Shown: in pieces, positions 62,604 through 64,000 of the stretch
How the letters are laid out: each line of letters starts with the position of its first letter
Position numbering within the stretch: the first letter of the stretch is position 1
From: Prosapia bicincta
Taxonomy: Eukaryota > Arthropoda > Insecta > Hemiptera > Cercopidae
Length of the DNA stretch: 64,000 bases
Direction of reading: 5' to 3'
Assembly (NCBI GenBank): GCA_036971475.1
Contig: JBAIZL010000002.1
Span: forward strand, 165,747,214-165,811,213
The notes under the pieces: model-generated
Databases searched by the model: none
What the model saw: the letters and a program-made list of their open reading frames with translations, nothing else
Told to the model about the DNA's origin: nothing
Made by a program: the position numbers and the translations under genes

Positions 62604-64000
62604 ATCTATTATATATGTTTATATAATCGTATATAATAGAATTTGAAATGTCTTAGACCTATGCTAATTTATTTTCTATCTTCACCAATGGTTTCTCCAG
62701 TGTGTTGAGAACTGCCACGCCCAGGCCTACGTGTTTATATTTATTTGTTAAAAAAATTCTTATATTCTCAATTAAAAAAAAATACATATATAAGATCAAT
62801 AGAAATAAACATTTTATAATAGCCAAAATTGTAATGCAGCAATCAACAATCAAATAGGAAGTAATGGCCATTTTGGTTACCTGATTACATCTGGTAAAGA
62901 TGCCTTGAAATGCAGTATTACATTTTTTTTTTAATTCTAGGTTAGAATGGTGGACCTCCCTCATTTTACTCGCGACTCCCTTTAACTGTGACTACCCAAA
63001 ACATAAAGCATTAAGCAGCCCTTGATATTATGATTTGTACATACATTTGTTGAAAAAATGCAGCTTAACAAACTAGAAGCAAAAGTAAAACACATGGTTT
63101 ATTTAGCGCATGTTTGCAGAGTTACATGTATATGATTAAATTACCTGTATAAAATAGCGATAATCTTTACAGTGTTTATATATAGAACAGTATGTATTAC
63201 TGATAACATCAGTAATATCACACGAAGAATTTTTACTCTCTTGACGTTATCAATTTACGATAACCTTGGAATAGATATTTCTATGACATGCTCTTCTCAG
63301 TCCCCCTACCTAAATAACTATACAGTATTCATCATAGTGTTCTCATATTCTCTGTAAACTAAAAGAATAATTGTTAGACATAAAATAATACATTTCAAAA
63401 TACCATTCCTCTCACTCGTCAATAATTTTACACAAATTTGTTCGTAGATACTAAAATAAAAAATAACACATTAATTACTGCATATAATTAAGAGGTATTA
63501 CTTAACAAGAGAAAATAGTATCAATGAAAACTAAATCTAATAAAACCATTGTAATATTAGGCATAACAATGAGTTTTTCTACACTAACAGTCACAACGTA
63601 TTAAGTTTACATGAACGGCCGAGGTAAATGACTTTCAACACAAACTCAGTATCGTAGATGTTTAATAGCGTTGTCGAGCTACATTCCTCCATTTATATCC
63701 AAGGTAGCTGCATTTATGTAAGAACTCTTGTCAGAACCCAAAAATACAATCAATTCAGCCACCTCTGAAAACATATATCCAGCAATCCTGTTTTCAATTA
63801 ACAGTAATTTCAAAAAAATACATACAACATAAACATCAGTATCGAAAAAGGCAATTTTAAGGGGCATTTCTGAGAGGCCGTATTAATTATTAAATTCTTC
63901 CCTAACACTATATTTCATATATTTTAGGCTACTTTAATCTAATGCACATAAGTTTGTATTGTCTTCATATTTTTTATATAAAAAACATCTTTTTTTTTTA
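62604..64000. other. Non-coding, nothing recognised
   Basis: A+T-rich to the window end. Frames at 62659-62964 (minus), 63172-63357 and 63679-63867 (minus) show no motifs. Confidence 0.5.

Overview
The window is A+T-rich (roughly 70 percent by eye) eukaryotic DNA with many dinucleotide microsatellites. It holds decayed animal-type transposons and no host gene that I can recognise. The kinds of relic present (I-group LINE with RNase H, several piggyBac transposases, a Mutator-like transposase of the invertebrate type, Penelope-like hammerhead motifs) suggest an arthropod, most likely an insect. That is inference; no host marker gene is present.

Layout. 1-38.5 kb is mostly non-coding. It carries microsatellites (8.3-8.6 and 12.1 kb), foldback palindromes (9.15, 9.8 and 27.8 kb), an old ~1.24-kb tandem duplication (12.5-14.7 kb), a decayed Mutator-like transposase on the minus strand (16.3-17.0 kb), a dispersed repeat (26.9 and 33.3 kb) and a four-copy ~97-bp minisatellite (36.86-37.25 kb).

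38.5-50.9 kb is a transposon nest. A PGBD-type piggyBac pseudogene lies at 38.5-39.7 kb (+). It is followed by two head-to-tail copies of a ~2.7-kb unit. Each unit holds a minus-strand piggyBac transposase that still shows its three aspartate motifs and, in the opposite direction, a C-terminal fragment that looks like a second piggyBac. The first unit is split by a ~5-kb I-group non-LTR retrotransposon (ORF1 with three CCHC knuckles; ORF2 with endonuclease, reverse transcriptase and RNase H). The LINE sits in a (TA)n tract; the second unit supplies the matching empty site. Every ORF is broken.

50.9-64 kb is non-coding again. It has long near-perfect palindromes beside (TA)n tracts (52.95-53.25, 61.70-61.90 and 62.03-62.28 kb), a ~245-bp inverted duplication (60.28 and 62.36 kb) and further microsatellites.

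The most interesting signal is in the foldbacks. Two of them carry, in inverted pairs, sequences matching the hammerhead ribozyme layout (CUGANGA, stem II, GAAA, short stem III, NUH, stem I), as known from Penelope-like elements. All calls come from reading the sequence and hand translation; no database search was run.
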